Source of the DNA: an uncultured Ruminococcus sp.
GTDB taxonomy: Bacteria; Bacillota; Clostridia; Oscillospirales; Ruminococcaceae
Assembly (NCBI GenBank): GCA_947174965.1
Contig: CAMWKY010000057.1
Span: 1-9,763 of the forward strand
Length of the DNA stretch: 9,763 bases
Direction of reading: 5' to 3'
This document shows, one piece after another, positions 1 through 8,600 of this stretch; position 1 is the stretch's first letter, and each line of letters opens with the position of its first letter. The notes below the pieces were generated by a model, which was not told the DNA's origin, made no database searches, and saw only the letters and a list, made by a program, of their open reading frames with translations. The position numbers were made by a program, and so were the translations under genes.

Positions 1-1
1 A

Positions 2-10
2 TGCTATAAT
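2..10 (+). promoter_or_regulatory. extended -10 promoter element of the lipid kinase gene
   Basis: A consensus TATAAT lies at 5-10 and is preceded by TGC at 2-4, so this is an extended -10 (TGnTATAAT). Transcription would begin around 16-18 and give a leader of about 33 nt before the ATG at 50. Any -35 box lies left of the window, so only half of the promoter is visible. Confidence 0.6.
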
Positions 11-49
11 ATATTACATGGAAAATAACTACAGATTCAGGAGGGTTTT

Positions 50-970
50 ATGACAAAACTTTATCTTATCATCAACCTTGTTGCTGGCAGAGCTACTATT
101 GGTTACAAGCTAGGGGAGATTATAGACGAATTTAATAAGGCAGAATATGAAGTTACAGTCCATATAACACAAAGCAGTGATGATGCTTCAGAACAAGCTT
201 ATTATGCCTGCGAAAATGGTTACGATATACTCGTATGTGCAGGAGGGGATGGCACACTTAGTCAATGCCTGCACGGCATCATGAAAAGTGAGCATAGAAT
301 CCCTATAGGATATATTCCTGCCGGCTCAACAAATGACTTTGCACGTACACTAGGAATCCCGAAAACAGTTATGGAAGCTGTAAAGTGGATAACAGGCGGA
401 AAACCTGTAAGCTGTGATATAGGAAGTTTCAATGACAAATATTTTACATATATTGTCGCATTCGGAGCATTTACAAATGTAACATATGAGACATCACAGC
501 AGGTAAAGAATATTCTTGGTCATGCCTCATATCTTCTCAACGGAATGACACAACTCACAAGTATACAGTCAAAGAAAATGCGTGTTGAATATAACGGAAA
601 TGTTATTGAAGATGATTTTGTTTTCGGAATGGTGACAAATTCCGCATCTGTTGCAGGACTTCTTTCAATTACAGATTTTCTTCTTGATGATGGTGCGTTT
701 GAAGTTACTCTTATCAAAAAGCCTGCAAATATAGTGCAGTTGCAGAAAATAGTGCATACTCTCCTTAATATATCGGGAGATATAGACAAGGAGTATATAA
801 AATTTTTCCGTGCTGACAAGATAACATTCACGTCATTAAGCGATGAGCCGATAACGTGGACACTTGACGGAGAATTTGGCGGAGATTCTACAGTTAATGT
901 TGTAGAAAACTGCAATAAGGCGGTTTCATTTATGATTAATGAAAAATCCGAAGATATTTTTTCAGAATAA
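50..970 (+). CDS. diacylglycerol kinase family lipid kinase (DgkB/YegS/BmrU type)
   Basis: This 306-residue protein has the usual length and motif order of the soluble, membrane-associating lipid kinases that phosphorylate diacylglycerol or related lipids with ATP at the inner face of the membrane. Seen directly: an opening beta strand with INLVAGR (residues 8-14) in place of the usual NPxAG, the nucleotide-binding loop GGDGT (65-69), PAGSTNDFA (90-98), LLDDGAFEV (211-219) and, near the C-terminus, LDGE (272-275). D273 and E275 there correspond to the catalytic Asp/Glu pair known in DgkB. All key motifs are intact, so activity is likely. The only oddity is Leu for Pro in the first motif. The start is set by AGGAGGG at 39-45, five bases before the ATG (counting from AGGAGG). 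Known family role: recycling diacylglycerol into phosphatidic acid for phospholipid synthesis. The exact substrate cannot be read from sequence; sphingosine or other lipid substrates are alternatives. It ends directly against the stop codon of the convergent TSCPD gene. Confidence 0.9.
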   Translation: MTKLYLIINLVAGRATIGYKLGEIIDEFNKAEYEVTVHITQSSDDASEQAYYACENGYDILVCAGGDGTLSQCLHGIMKSEHRIPIGYIPAGSTNDFARTLGIPKTVMEAVKWITGGKPVSCDIGSFNDKYFTYIVAFGAFTNVTYETSQQVKNILGHASYLLNGMTQLTSIQSKKMRVEYNGNVIEDDFVFGMVTNSASVAGLLSITDFLLDDGAFEVTLIKKPANIVQLQKIVHTLLNISGDIDKEYIKFFRADKITFTSLSDEPITWTLDGEFGGDSTVNVVENCNKAVSFMINEKSEDIFSE

Positions 971-1231
971 TCATTTCTTGTTGAGTGATTCGTAAGCTTC
1001 TCTTATAGCAATGCAAAGCTGGTCTGCACATGAAGTCGGTCGTCTTCCACAGGTGTTGCCTTTAAGTTTTGCCTCAATCTGCTCAATTGTCATGCCGTCA
1101 ACAAGTTTTGAAACAGCTTTAAGATTTCCATTACAGCCACCTATAAAGCGTACATTTGTAATGACGTTTCCCTCAATGTGAAAACTTATTTCCTGCGAGC
1201 AGACATTGCTTGTCATATAAGTGTAATCCAT
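971..1231 (-). CDS. TSCPD domain-containing small protein (TIGR03905-like)
   Basis: This 86-residue protein matches in layout the stand-alone TSCPD-domain proteins of Clostridia. The domain is named for a Cys-containing motif also found at the C-terminus of B12-dependent ribonucleotide reductases. Seen directly: VCSQEISFHIEG (10-21), FIGGCNGNLKAVSKLVDGM (29-47), then CGRRPTSCADQL (61-72). Conserved cysteines C11, C33, C61 and C68 are present and are likely metal-binding, by analogy rather than demonstration; C73 is an extra. The namesake motif reads TSCAD rather than TSCPD, a conservative departure. No signal peptide or membrane segment is visible, so it is probably cytoplasmic. The ATG is preceded by GAGGG on the minus strand at 1239-1243 with a 7-nt spacer, downstream of a near-perfect promoter. 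Biological function is unknown; a role in nucleotide metabolism is only a guess from the domain name. Confidence 0.85.
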   Translation of the reverse strand: MDYTYMTSNVCSQEISFHIEGNVITNVRFIGGCNGNLKAVSKLVDGMTIEQIEAKLKGNTCGRRPTSCADQLCIAIREAYESLNKK

Positions 1232-1266
1232 ATAAATACCCTCATCTTTCTTTTATTTACAATACT

Positions 1267-1295
1267 ATTCTACAATATTTTATTGGATTTGTCAA
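1267..1295 (-). promoter_or_regulatory. sigma-A-type promoter for the TSCPD gene
   Basis: Read on the minus strand, TTGACA (1295-1290) is followed after exactly 17 bases by TAGAAT (1272-1267). The -35 is perfect and the -10 has one mismatch to TATAAT. Initiation would fall near 1260, about 29 nt ahead of the start codon. A short dyad, TTTGT-4-ACAAA (1288-1301), covers the -35 box and could be a weak operator, but it may be chance in A+T-rich DNA. Confidence 0.8.
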
Positions 1296-1317
1296 TACAA
1301 AATTCAGCTAAATTAAA
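1289..1317 (+). promoter_or_regulatory. weak candidate promoter for the 147-residue protein
   Basis: On the plus strand TTGTCA (1289-1294) is followed after 17 bases by ATTAAA (1312-1317), a poor -10. The -35 almost coincides with the minus-strand TTGACA, so the two promoters would compete if both are used. No better plus-strand pair is visible in the 122-bp gap. Confidence 0.3.
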
Positions 1318-1353
1318 GAGTTTGTCAAAAAAACGTCAAAGGAGAATAAAAAT

Positions 1354-1797
1354 ATGAGCCATAAAAATGAAATTATAAGCGGTATTGTTGTTTCAGTGCT
1401 GATACTATTGACCACAGGCGGTCTGTATGCACAGTTTGTGCATATGGATATAAAAGCCGGTGAACTTGCTCAAGTAGACAACTGGAGAAAAGTTGTGACT
1501 TATGAAATGCTTTCGGATAAATTAAAAGAGGTAATTTCAGAAGAAGAATTCAATGACTGTACAGACAGCGGAAAATATAATATGTACCGCAAGCTTGAAA
1601 ATCTTGAACTTGAGAAAAGGCGAAAGCATGACCCGTCAACAGGCTGGTGGAAAACTCCGCCAGTTGACAGCGTAAAAACAGATGACGGCGATTTTTGCAT
1701 TGAGTTCCGTATAGATTACAGAACTCATTTAACTCATATTGAGGTAATAAATATCATTACATATATATCACCTGTTTCTGAAACTTTTCAAAAATAA
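1354..1797 (+). CDS. hypothetical membrane-anchored or secreted protein, 147 aa
   Basis: I do not recognise this protein. It opens with a short charged stretch (MSHKNE), then one hydrophobic segment at about residues 7-26. This is either a signal peptide ending near LYA-Q (a poor cleavage site, with Leu at -3) or, more likely, an uncleaved membrane anchor. The remaining ~120 residues are polar: a charged helical stretch at about 50-92, rich in Glu and Lys (SEEEF, LENLELEKRRK), a Trp-containing turn STGWWKTPP (95-103), and a beta-rich end (FCIEFRIDY, HIEVINIITYIS). The cysteines C69 and C115 could pair if the domain is extracellular. The start is supported by AAAGGAG at 1338-1344 with a 9-nt spacer. 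Base composition and codon choice look like the neighbours, with no sign of recent transfer. The gene stands alone between a divergent neighbour and a terminator, so context gives no function. Confidence 0.75.
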   Translation: MSHKNEIISGIVVSVLILLTTGGLYAQFVHMDIKAGELAQVDNWRKVVTYEMLSDKLKEVISEEEFNDCTDSGKYNMYRKLENLELEKRRKHDPSTGWWKTPPVDSVKTDDGDFCIEFRIDYRTHLTHIEVINIITYISPVSETFQK

Positions 1798-1800
1798 TAT

Positions 1801-1841
1801 AAAAACTGCTGTACCGTATTTCAGGTACAGCAGATTTTTTT
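1801..1841. terminator. bidirectional intrinsic terminator between the 147-aa gene and rpoC
   Basis: A perfect 10-bp stem (CTGCTGTACC at 1806-1815 pairing with GGTACAGCAG at 1824-1833) encloses an 8-base loop. On the plus strand it is followed by a T7 tract (1835-1841). On the minus strand the A5 at 1801-1805 gives a U5 tract followed by AU-rich sequence. It lies 8 bases after the stop of the plus-strand gene and immediately after the rpoC stop, so it can end transcripts from both sides. Confidence 0.92.
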
Positions 1842-1842
1842 A

Positions 1843-4800
1843 TTAAACTATTGAGTTTGAAATGTTTATACTATGTTCTGAAACTGACGGTTCGTTCTTT
1901 ACAACTTTAACATGGTTGTAGCAGTCCATACCTGTTCCGGCAGGAATAAGCTTACCGATAATAACGTTCTCTTTAAGTCCGAGAAGTTTGTCGCTCTTTC
2001 CTCTGATAGCTGCATCTGTAAGAGCCTTTGTTGTTTCCTGGAATGAAGCCGCTGACATAAAGCTGTCGGAATTTGATGAAGCCTTTGTGATACCCTGAAG
2101 AATAGGTGTATACTGTACAAGCTGTAAGCCGATTTCACCTGCGTCAATACGTGTCTGAATTTCTTTGTTGATTTCCTCAACTTCTTTGTAGTCAACAAAA
2201 TTTCCAGTAAGGAGATAGCTTGAGCCTGTTTCGTCAACCTTGACTTTTCTGAGCATCTGACGGACAATAACTTCAATGTGCTTGTCGTTGATGTCAACAC
2301 CTTGCAAACGGTAAACTTTCTGAACTTCGTTTATAATGTAGTTCTGAACTTCCTGAGTGCCGAGAATATTAAGAATATCTGTAGGGTATATATTACCCTC
2401 TGTAAGTCTTGTACCCTTTGTAATCTTGTCGCCCTCAAATACACGCTTTTTAAGGTTGTAAGGTATCATGTAGCTTTCTGATTCGCTTGTTTCGTCGTTT
2501 GTTACGATAACATTTGTTGTAGTCTTGACTTCTTCAATGTGAACAGTGCCTGAAATTCTTGAAAGAATAGCCGCACCTTTAGGTCGTCTGCTCTCAAAAA
2601 GTTCCTCAACACGTGGGAGACCCTGTGTAATATCTTCCGCATCAGCAGAAGCAACACCACCTGTGTGGAATGTTCTCATTGTAAGCTGTGTACCCGGTTC
2701 GCCGATTGACTGTGCAGCAATTACACCAACAGCTTCGCCGACTGATACAATATTATTAAATGCAAGGTTTGCACCGTAACATTTTGCACATACACCCGTC
2801 TTTGCTCTACACGTAAGTACGGAGCGTATTTTGATTCTCTCAATGCCTGAATCAATAATTTTCTTTGCATCTGCATCTGTAATGAGCTTATTTTTGGATA
2901 CAACAAGTTCACCTGATTCATCTCTGAAATCGTCAGAAAGGAATCTGCCAACAAGTCTCTCTGAAAGTGGCTCAACAACTTCCTTGCCGTTCGTAATTTC
3001 AAATACTTCAATACCATCTGTTGTGCCACAGTCTTCCTCACGGATAATAACGTCCTGTGAAACGTCAACAAGACGACGTGTAAGGTAACCTGAATCGGCG
3101 GTACGGAGAGCAGTATCGGCAAGACCTTTTCTTGCGCCACGAGATGCAATAAAGTATTCCAAAATGTTAAGTCCCTCACGATAGTTAGCACGGATAGGAA
3201 TTTCAATAACTGCACCTGATGTGTTGGCGATAAGTCCACGCATACCGGCAAGCTGTCGAATCTGTGAGATAGAACCTCTCGCACCTGAATCAGCCATCAT
3301 CCAGATTGGGTTATACGGGTTGAAGTTTGCTTTAAGTGCATTTGTAACTCTGTCTGTTGTATTTGTCCAGAGTGCTACAATTTTAGCGGATTTTTCCTGT
3401 GCTGAAATGTAGCCATAATTATATTCGTTTGTGATTTCCTCAACTTCTGCATCTGCTTCAGCAAGGATTTCCTTTTTCTGTGGCGGAATTGTAGCATCAC
3501 ATACTGCAACAGTAAGTGCTGCCTTTGTTGAATATTTATAGCCGAGTGCCTTTATTCTGTCAAGAACTTCTGATGTTGTTGTTGTGCCGTGAATTTTTAT
3601 ACAGCGTTCAATAATATCAGAAAGCTTTTTCTTTCCGACAAGGAACGAGATTTCAAGGTCAAACTGCTTATCAGAATTTGTTCTGTCAACATATCCGAGA
3701 TTCTGCGGAATATTTTCATTGAAAATAAGTCGTCCGACTGTTGCATCAATAATTTTTGATACTTTCTTGTCGCCTATATCCTTTGTGATTTTTACCTTGA
3801 TATTTGCGTGAAGTGAAACATCATGCTCATTATATGCCATAAGTGCTTCGTTTACATCACGGAATACTTTTCCTTCACCAACTTCACCGTCTTTTGCCAT
3901 TGTAAGATAGTATGAGCCAAGCACCATATCCTGTGACGGAACAGCTACAGGCTTGCCGTCTGATGGCTTGAGGAGGTTATTTGCGGCAAGCATGAGAAAT
4001 CTTGCTTCTGCCTGTGCTTCGGCTGAAAGCGGAAGATGTACAGCCATCTGGTCACCGTCGAAGTCGGCATTGAAAGCGGAACATACAAGCGGGTGGAGCT
4101 TGATTGCACGACCCTCAACAAGTATAGGCTCAAATGCCTGAATACCAAGACGGTGGAGCGTGGGCGCACGGTTAAGCATTACGGGGTGGTCTTTGATTAC
4201 ATCTTCCAAAGCGTCCCATACTTTATTATCTGCACGGTCAATAAGTTTTCTTGCTGATTTTATATTCTGAATAGCTTTTTTATCAACAAGTCTCTTTAAT
4301 ACAAAAGGTTTGAAAAGTTCAAGTGCCATTTCCTTTGGAAGTCCGCACTGGTACATTTTAAGTTCAGGTCCTACAACGATAACTGAACGTCCTGAATAGT
4401 CAACACGCTTACCAAGAAGATTCTGACGGAAACGTCCCTGCTTGCCTTTAAGCATATCAGAGAGTGATTTTAATGCACGGTTGCTTGGTCCTGTAACAGG
4501 TCTGCCGTGTCTGCCGTTATCGATAAGGGCATCAACAGCTTCCTGCAACATACGCTTTTCATTTCTTACAATAATATCGGGGGCATCAAGTTCAATCATT
4601 TTCTGCAAACGATTGTTTCTGTTAATAACACGTCTGTAAAGGTCATTGAGGTCTGAAGTTGCATAACGTCCGCCGTCAAGCATAATCATAGGACGGAGGT
4701 CGGGCGGAATTACGGGAATAACATCAAGAATCATCCATTCAGGCTTATTTCCTGAAAGACGGAAAGCTTCAATAATCTGTAATCTTTTGATAAGCTTAAC

Positions 4801-5565
4801 CTTTTTCTGACCTGATGCAAGTCCGACAAGTTCATTTTTCAAATCGTCTGAACAGAGTTCAAGATTGTTTTTCCATTGAATATCTGTCAATGCAGAAAAT
4901 TTCTGACATTCTTCGCACTGACATTCAACAGGATTATTGAAACACTGGATTTTCTTTCCTAAAAGTGAAATTTTTCCGATTTCAACAAGTCTTTCTTTCT
5001 GAAAATCATATCTTTCGGGGTCGTATTCATTGAGGAGCTTTTTAATAGCTTCTGCACCCATTTCAGCGGTAAAATCATCGCCGTATTTTTCCTGATATGA
5101 GAGATATTCTTTTTCGGAAAGAAGTTGTTTTTTTATAAGTTCTGTATTTCCCGGGTCTGTAACAATATATTTTGTAAAGTAGAGAACTTCTTCAAGTCGT
5201 TTCTGTGAAATTTCAAGAACCTGTCCTATTCTTGACGGAGTACCCTTAAAATACCATATGTGAGAAACAGGAGCGGCAAGCTCAATACTTCCCATTCTTT
5301 CACGTCTTACCCTTGCTCTTGTAACTTCAACTCCGCAACGGTCACATATTTTTCCCTTGAAACGTATTTTCTTGAATTTTCCGCAGTGACATTCCCAGTC
5401 TTTGGTTGGTCCGAAAATTTTTTCGCAGAAAAGACCGTCTTTTTCCGGCTTCTGTGTTCTGTAGTTGATTGTTTCAGGTCTTGTAACAACACCATAAGAC
5501 CATTTTTTAATCTGTTCTGGTGAGGCAAGACCGATTTTTATTGATTCAAAAGTATTAAATTCCAA
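1843..5565 (-). CDS. rpoC: DNA-directed RNA polymerase subunit beta-prime
   Basis: Catalytic beta-prime subunit of RNA polymerase, 1240 residues, forming the clamp and most of the active centre with beta. Seen directly: N-terminal zinc site C59, C61, C74, C77; GRRGRPVTGP-like [10 protein letters not shown] (351-360); [20 protein letters not shown] (377-396); the metal-binding NADFDGD (499-505) carrying the three catalytic aspartates; the bridge helix around 797-832; the second zinc site C846, C919, C926, C929; and the trigger loop around 943-970 with M963, R964 and H967. All are intact. It begins at TTG: the [19 protein letters not shown] start matches the family N-terminus, AGGAGG sits 7 bases upstream, and the first internal Met is residue 91. 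From memory, B. subtilis RpoC is about 1199 residues. Most of the excess here lies at residues ~185-250 and includes an extra cysteine cluster. It is co-transcribed behind rpoB across an 86-base gap and ends at a strong terminator. Confidence 0.99.
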   Translation of the reverse strand: MEFNTFESIKIGLASPEQIKKWSYGVVTRPETINYRTQKPEKDGLFCEKIFGPTKDWECHCGKFKKIRFKGKICDRCGVEVTRARVRRERMGSIELAAPVSHIWYFKGTPSRIGQVLEISQKRLEEVLYFTKYIVTDPGNTELIKKQLLSEKEYLSYQEKYGDDFTAEMGAEAIKKLLNEYDPERYDFQKERLVEIGKISLLGKKIQCFNNPVECQCEECQKFSALTDIQWKNNLELCSDDLKNELVGLASGQKKVKLIKRLQIIEAFRLSGNKPEWMILDVIPVIPPDLRPMIMLDGGRYATSDLNDLYRRVINRNNRLQKMIELDAPDIIVRNEKRMLQEAVDALIDNGRHGRPVTGPSNRALKSLSDMLKGKQGRFRQNLLGKRVDYSGRSVIVVGPELKMYQCGLPKEMALELFKPFVLKRLVDKKAIQNIKSARKLIDRADNKVWDALEDVIKDHPVMLNRAPTLHRLGIQAFEPILVEGRAIKLHPLVCSAFNADFDGDQMAVHLPLSAEAQAEARFLMLAANNLLKPSDGKPVAVPSQDMVLGSYYLTMAKDGEVGEGKVFRDVNEALMAYNEHDVSLHANIKVKITKDIGDKKVSKIIDATVGRLIFNENIPQNLGYVDRTNSDKQFDLEISFLVGKKKLSDIIERCIKIHGTTTTSEVLDRIKALGYKYSTKAALTVAVCDATIPPQKKEILAEADAEVEEITNEYNYGYISAQEKSAKIVALWTNTTDRVTNALKANFNPYNPIWMMADSGARGSISQIRQLAGMRGLIANTSGAVIEIPIRANYREGLNILEYFIASRGARKGLADTALRTADSGYLTRRLVDVSQDVIIREEDCGTTDGIEVFEITNGKEVVEPLSERLVGRFLSDDFRDESGELVVSKNKLITDADAKKIIDSGIERIKIRSVLTCRAKTGVCAKCYGANLAFNNIVSVGEAVGVIAAQSIGEPGTQLTMRTFHTGGVASADAEDITQGLPRVEELFESRRPKGAAILSRISGTVHIEEVKTTTNVIVTNDETSESESYMIPYNLKKRVFEGDKITKGTRLTEGNIYPTDILNILGTQEVQNYIINEVQKVYRLQGVDINDKHIEVIVRQMLRKVKVDETGSSYLLTGNFVDYKEVEEINKEIQTRIDAGEIGLQLVQYTPILQGITKASSNSDSFMSAASFQETTKALTDAAIRGKSDKLLGLKENVIIGKLIPAGTGMDCYNHVKVVKNEPSVSEHSINISNSIV

Positions 5566-5572
5566 ACTGCTA

Positions 5573-5578
5573 CCTCCT
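5573..5578 (-). promoter_or_regulatory. ribosome binding site that fixes the TTG start of rpoC
   Basis: On the minus strand AGGAGG, within GCAGGAGGT, lies 7 bases before TTG at 5565-5563. There is no ATG or GTG at suitable distance, and the encoded residues match the family N-terminus, so TTG is the initiation codon. Confidence 0.9.
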
Positions 5579-5606
5579 GCAATTTACTGCTAAATACTTA
5601 AACTTA

Positions 5607-5637
5607 TATGCACGGCAGAGCGTTTCCGCCGTGCATA
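5607..5637 (-). other. intercistronic RNA hairpin between rpoB and rpoC
   Basis: In the transcript, TATGCACGGC (from 5637) pairs perfectly with GCCGTGCATA (to 5607). The inner GGA/TCT pairs (one G-U) extend the stem to about 13 bp around a 5-nt loop AACGC. It lies 14 bases past the rpoB stop and ~28 bases before the rpoC Shine-Dalgarno. What follows (ATAAGTTTAAG) is not a U-tract, so it is not a canonical terminator. An RNA-processing site, a barrier protecting the rpoB 3' end, or a device tuning rpoC translation would all fit. Confidence 0.7.
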
Positions 5638-5651
5638 ACTTATAATTTTAA

Positions 5652-8600
5652 TTAATCGTCGAAAGAGTCGTCAAAATCAATAATATCAAAGTTTTCGTCG
5701 TCGCTGTCAAAAATGTCCTTATCATCGGAATCAAAATTAAATTCGTCATCTTTGTCAACACTGTCAACATCATCATAATTGTCATATTCGTCTAAATTTA
5801 TTTCTTTATCACCGATTATAAAGCCCTCTTTGTCAATGTCATCATCATCAGGATAATTCTTGATGTCCTCTGTTTCCTCGTCGGAATAATCACTTCTTGT
5901 CGGAATAGTTTCTTCATCAAAATTCTGTTTAAGGTCAATTTCTTCCTGATTTGAGTCAAGAACCTTGACATCAAGTCCGAGAGACTGCATTTCCTTTATA
6001 AGAACCTTGAAAGATTCAGGAATACCCGGTTTAGGAACATTCTGACCCTTTACAATGGCTTCATATGTGTTTACACGTCCGATTGTATCATCAGATTTAA
6101 CAGTAAGGATTTCCTGAAGTGTATAAGCAGCACCATAAGCTTCCAATGCCCATACTTCCATTTCTCCGAAACGCTGACCGCCGAACTGCGCTTTACCGCC
6201 GAGAGGCTGTTGTGTTACAAGAGCATACGGACCTACTGAACGTGCGTGAATCTTATCATCAACAAGGTGGTGAAGTTTGAGGTAGTACATATATCCGACT
6301 GTTACACGGTTATCGAACTTTTCACCTGTACGTCCGTCATAAAGTGTGAATTTTCCGTCTTCGTTCATTTCAAGTGCTTTAGGATTGATAACCTTATCCA
6401 TTGCTTTAAGCTCAAAAACGTCATCACGGTGAGCTTTATTCTGCTCATTTGCAAGACGGAAACAATCACGAATATCATCTTCGTGTGCGCCGTCAAATAC
6501 AGGGGTCATAATAGTCCAGCCAAGAGCCTTTGCAGCCATACCAAGATGAACTTCAAGTACCTGACCGATATTCATACGTGACGGTACACCAAGAGGATTA
6601 AGAACGATGTCAAGCGGTGTTCCGTCGGGGAGGAACGGCATATCTTCTTCCGGAAGAATACGTGAAACAACACCTTTGTTTCCGTGACGACCTGCCATTT
6701 TGTCGCCGACTGTAATTTTACGTTTCTGTGCAATATAGCATATTACACGCATATTTACACCTGCACTGAGTTCATCACAATTTTGTCTTGTAAATACCTT
6801 TACATCAACAATTACACCTGCTTCACCGTGCGGTACTTTAAGCGAATTATCTCGAACTTCTCTTGCTTTTTCACCGAAAATTGCACGGAGAAGTCTTTCT
6901 TCTGCTGTAAGTTCAGTTTCACCCTTTGGTGTTACTTTTCCGACAAGAATATCTCCTGCCGTTACTTCTGAACCGATTCTGATAATACCATTTTCATCAA
7001 GATTTGCAAGGGCATCATCACCAACGTTTGGAATATCTCTTGTAATTTCTTCAGGTCCGAGCTTTGTATCACGGCATTCAATTTCATATTCTTCAATATG
7101 AACTGATGTGAATACATCTTCACGGACAAGTCTTTCATTGAGGAGTACAGCATCTTCATAGTTGTAGCCCTCCCATGTCATGAATCCGATAAGTGCATTT
7201 TTTCCGAGAGAGATTTCACCGTCTGCTGTAGCTGGTCCGTCTGCAAGTACCTGACCTTTTTCAACTCTTTCTCCAACTGAAACAATTGGTTTCTGGTTTA
7301 CGCAAGTACCCTGATTTGAACGCTTGAATTTGATAAGTTCATACTTGTACTCAATGCCATCATCGCCGATAACATTGATTTTATCAGCGTCAACATAGCT
7401 TACTTTACCGTTGCACTCTGAAATAATACACACACCAGAGTCAACAGCTGCTTTATATTCCATACCTGTACCAACAAACGGGCGTTCTGTCTTGAAAAGA
7501 GGTACTGCCTGCTTCTGCATATTTGAACCCATTAACGCACGGTTAGCGTCGTCATTTTCAAGGAATGGAATCATTGATGTAGCAACTGATACTACCATTT
7601 TAGGTGATACGTCCATATAATCAACAGTATCACGGTCGCACTCAAGAATCAAATCACGGTGACGTGCATTAACTCTTGGACGTGCAAATCTGCCGTCCTC
7701 TGTAAGAGGTTCGTTAGCCTGTGCAACAACAAAATTGTCTTCAACGTCAGCAGTCATATAAACTACTTCATTTGTAACAACACCTGTTGCCTTGTCTACT
7801 TTTCTATAGGGTGCTTCAATAAAGCCATATTCATTTATTCTTGCGAATGTTGCAAGATATGAAATAAGTCCGATATTAGGACCTTCAGGAGTTTCAATAG
7901 GACACATTCTGCCATAGTGGCTGTAGTGTACGTCACGTACTTCAAAGCCTGCACGGTCTCTTGAAAGACCACCCGGACCAAGTGCTGAAAGTCTTCTTTT
8001 GTGTGTAAGTTCAGAAAGCGGATTATTCTGGTCCATGAACTGTGAAAGTGGTGAGGAGCAGAAAAACTCTTTCATTGCTGATGAAATAGGTCTTATATTG
8101 ATAAGTGTCTGCGGAGTAAGTGTATTCAAATCCTGTGTCTGAATGTTCATTCTTTCACGGATTCCACGCTCCATACGTGCGTAACCAATGCGGAACTGGT
8201 TCTGTAAAAGTTCACCGACTGAGCGGATACGTCTGTTTCCGAGATGGTCAATATCGTCTACATTGCCCACACCCTCACAAAGATTTATAAAATAGCTGAT
8301 TGTTGCAAAAATATCATCAAGGATAATGTGCTTCGGTACAAGTTCATCAGCCTTTTTCTTGATATTTTCTTCGAGTTCTTCGGCATCTGCTGAATTTTCA
8401 ATGATTTCACGGAGAACTTTGAAAGATACTTTTTCATTGATACCATATTTTTCAGCATCAAAATCAACATAGCCTGTAATGTCAACCATGCCGTTGCCTA
8501 TGATTTTAGCAACTCTTTCAACAAAGCGAATCTGCGTTTCGCCTCTGTCGTTCTGATAGTATTCTTTTGCTTCTACAGTAACAAATGCACTGTATACGCC

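Noticed and set aside
520..915. 131-codon open frame antisense to the lipid kinase gene
   Set aside because: It lies entirely within a well-supported coding gene, has no Shine-Dalgarno sequence, and its translation resembles no protein; it is a by-product of codon bias.
2721..3284. 187-codon open frame on the same strand as rpoC in another reading frame
   Set aside because: The rpoC frame here encodes the conserved bridge helix and second zinc site, which leaves no room for a second gene; the translation looks like a shifted-frame shadow.
5607..5637. Intercistronic hairpin as an intrinsic terminator
   Set aside because: No U-tract follows on the minus strand, and a terminator here would cut rpoC off from rpoB; recorded instead as a structured RNA element.
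5655..5960. Acidic tail of beta as a frameshift artefact
   Set aside because: The frame is continuous from the conserved core to the TAA stop, and an Asp/Glu-rich tail is common in beta subunits of Bacillota.
6246..6581. 111-codon open frame on the plus strand inside rpoB
   Set aside because: Cys/Ile/Phe-rich low-complexity translation, no ribosome binding site, fully inside the conserved catalytic region of beta.
8005..8060. Rifampicin-resistance substitutions in beta
   Set aside because: All main contact positions I could align with E. coli (equivalents of 513, 516, 526, 529, 531) carry the sensitive-type residue; the one difference noted (Pro at the equivalent of 510) looks like family variation.
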